Below, piece by piece: positions 5,383 through 5,896 of a stretch of 5,896 nt of DNA. Origin of the DNA: Collinsella aerofaciens. GTDB lineage: Bacteria > Actinomycetota > Coriobacteriia > Coriobacteriales > Coriobacteriaceae. The stretch covers positions 1 to 5,896 of the forward strand of contig JAUUSS010000126.1 in NCBI GenBank assembly GCA_030841765.1, written 5' to 3'. The position numbers and the translations under genes were made by a program. Within the stretch, counting starts at the first letter, position 1, and the number at the start of each line of letters is the position of its first letter. The notes under the pieces were generated by a model. The model searched no databases, was not told where the DNA came from, and was given only the letters and a program-made list of their open reading frames with translations.

Positions 5383-5389
5383 AGAGTAA

Positions 5390-5472
5390 ACCTAGCGGTA
5401 TTGACGCAGTCAACCTACGGGCCTGCGTCCTGCGGAGAGGCGGCTTTTCTTTTGAATGGCCGCCTCTTTTTA
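5390..5472 (+). ncRNA. Putative small RNA unit between promoter and terminator
   Basis: About 83 nt lie between the promoter at 5355-5382 and the terminator at 5436-5472. GACGCAG (5403-5409) pairs with CTGCGTC (5423-5429); a competing small stem TTGAC/GTCAA (5401-5405/5409-5413) overlaps it. The sequence is not similar to the RNA repeats A and B and is not one I recognise. It could equally be the 3' UTR of the rloAB transcript ending in its terminator. Confidence 0.35.
5436..5472 (+). terminator. Rho-independent terminator after rloAB
   Basis: AGAGGCGGC (5436-5444) pairs with GCCGCCTCT (5459-5467) across a 14-nt loop and is followed by a T run to 5471. It ends the rloAB operon and any small RNA started at about 5390. 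Confidence 0.85.
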
Positions 5473-5483
5473 TTATTTGTTTG

Positions 5484-5515
5484 GATGTAAGATTTGGCCT
5501 GTCGAAACTTACATC
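5484..5515. repeat. Inverted repeat in the rloB to RNA-B gap
   Basis: GATGTAAG (5484-5491) and CTTACATC (5508-5515) form a perfect 8-bp inverted repeat with a 16-nt centre. It could be a protein binding site or a hairpin. The rest of the gap up to 5618 shows no gene. Confidence 0.4.
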
Positions 5516-5618
5516 TCAATTGAGAAAAGGCGAAATTGCAGGTGTTTTTCTGCTTGCATGTAACTCTACTGACGCGTGCTCGCGCAGTTCTTGTTTGCCG
5601 CGCTTCTCCGGTAGAGGT

Positions 5619-5647
5619 TTGACAGGGGCGGGGCCTTTCCTTAAAGC
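5619..5647 (+). promoter_or_regulatory. Promoter of small RNA copy B
   Basis: A perfect -35 TTGACA (5619-5624), a 17-nt spacer and TAAAGC (5642-5647). It is aligned base for base with the promoter of copy A and shares CCTTAAAG. The spacer sequence differs, so the boxes are conserved more than their surroundings. Confidence 0.75.
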
Positions 5648-5653
5648 TCTAGC

Positions 5654-5716
5654 TGTGATGAGGCCCTGCGACGGTATGTCCGGCTTGGTCCGTGGAAGCC
5701 GCCGATAGGCGGTTTT
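5654..5716 (+). ncRNA. Putative small RNA copy B (orphan, no abiF gene after it)
   Basis: Same length and predicted fold as copy A: AGGCC (5661-5665) with GGCTT (5682-5686), an inner GACG/TGTC stem with one G-T pair, and a terminator hairpin. Changes from copy A fall in loops or keep pairing, apart from a linker base. Unlike copy A, the AAGGGG at the end of the homologous segment (5724-5729) is not followed by an ATG or by Abi_2-like sequence. Within the window it therefore has no protein partner. It could still supply RNA in trans to the AbiF encoded 3 kb upstream, or be the leftover of a lost second unit. Confidence 0.65.
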
Positions 5717-5717
5717 T
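5696..5717 (+). terminator. Terminator of small RNA copy B
   Basis: AAGCCGCC (5696-5703) pairs with GGCGGTTT (5708-5715), including one G-T pair, around a GATA loop. Five T (5713-5717) follow, one more than in copy A, so termination should be somewhat more complete. Confidence 0.75.
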
Positions 5718-5729
5718 GCGTTCAAGGGG

Positions 5730-5896
5730 CTATTTTCCGAGGAGTATTTGTCGCGTTTGGCTTCCGGACACTCGCTTTTAGCGTGTTATTTCGGAAGTGC
5801 GGGGAAAATCGAGACTTGCCGAGCGCAACCCGTTTTTCGGCAACAAAACCGACGCTCCTATAAGTTGTCAATAGGCAGTTTGCGGGAGCGCTCCCT
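5730..5896. other. Palindrome-rich right end without a convincing gene
   Basis: Contains a two-part hairpin (CTTCCG 5761-5766 with CGGAAG 5792-5797, and an inner ACAC/GTGT stem). It also has TTGCCGA/TCGGCAA (5816-5822/5837-5843) and a perfect 12-bp palindrome GGGAGCGCTCCC (5884-5895). There is no ATG on the plus strand. One frame is open from a TTG at about 5748 to the edge, but its translation does not look protein-like. It may be a regulatory region of a gene beyond the edge or the end of a mobile element. Confidence 0.4.

Larger units (their letters stand above)
5654..5729 (+). repeat. Direct repeat, RNA gene copy B
   Basis: Partner of 1592-1667; 69/76 positions identical and no gaps. Homology stops after AAGGGG. 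Confidence 0.9.

Noticed and set aside
5313..5384. 23-codon open frame starting at ATG 5313 with GGAG upstream, between rloB and the terminator
   Set aside because: It is very short, overlaps the putative promoter at 5355-5382, and its translation resembles nothing I know.
1592..5729. The two RNA copies as remains of a CRISPR array
   Set aside because: Only two copies about 4 kb apart, each with its own promoter and terminator, no spacers and no cas genes.
5748..5896. Open frame from TTG 5748 to the right edge, preceded by GAGGAG
   Set aside because: It spans strong inverted repeats, has no ATG, and the translation lacks the look of a protein. It is likely open by chance.

Overview
This looks like a bacterial accessory (defence-type) locus. 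It holds an AbiF/Abi_2 HEPN protein, an AAA15 ATPase + RloB pair, two near-identical DUF2188 genes, two copies of a small RNA gene, and several broken gene remnants. There are no rRNA, tRNA or housekeeping genes, so the host cannot be named. Mid-to-high GC, very GC-rich third positions in parts of the sequence, and DUF2188 would fit an actinobacterial (perhaps Coriobacteriia-like) host, but that is only a guess.

Layout, left to right. 1-485: C-terminal part of a metallo-beta-lactamase-fold hydrolase that starts before the window. 486-650: non-coding, with several small hairpins and a strong intrinsic terminator. 651-1170: no intact gene; a decayed reverse-strand remnant lies at 773-1042. 1174-1401: DUF2188 copy 1, followed by a conserved hairpin. 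1557-1654: small RNA gene (copy A) with its own promoter and terminator. 1673-2605: abiF (Abi_2 family, HEPN Rx4H motif). 2606-2905: GC-rich pseudogene debris. 2906-3133: DUF2188 copy 2, followed by the same hairpin in compensated form. 3308-3335: sigma70-type promoter. 3390-4607 and 4609-5277: rloA-like and rloB-like operon, with an in-frame TGA in rloB. 5355-5472: a promoter-hairpin-terminator unit that may be another small RNA. 5619-5716: second copy of the small RNA gene (copy B), with no toxin gene after it. 5730-5896: palindromic sequence without a convincing gene.

The main result is the RNA gene pair. Copies A and B are about 91% identical without gaps over 76 nt. Each has a TTGAC(R) box, exactly 17 nt, a TTAAAG-containing -10 region, sequence conservation that begins near the predicted transcription start, and a GC-rich terminator hairpin with a T run. 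Copy A ends directly in front of the ribosome binding site of abiF. This is the layout expected of an RNA antitoxin upstream of a HEPN toxin with a leaky terminator between them. As I recall, AbiF proteins have been linked to a non-coding RNA partner and proposed as relatives of the ancestor of Cas13; that should be verified. Copy B is an orphan.

Two defence modules therefore sit side by side: ncRNA-AbiF, and RloA-RloB. Each is preceded by a DUF2188 copy, and the locus is bracketed by the RNA repeats. The order DUF2188 / RNA / abiF / DUF2188 / rloAB / RNA suggests module duplication and cassette turnover by recombination between short repeats.
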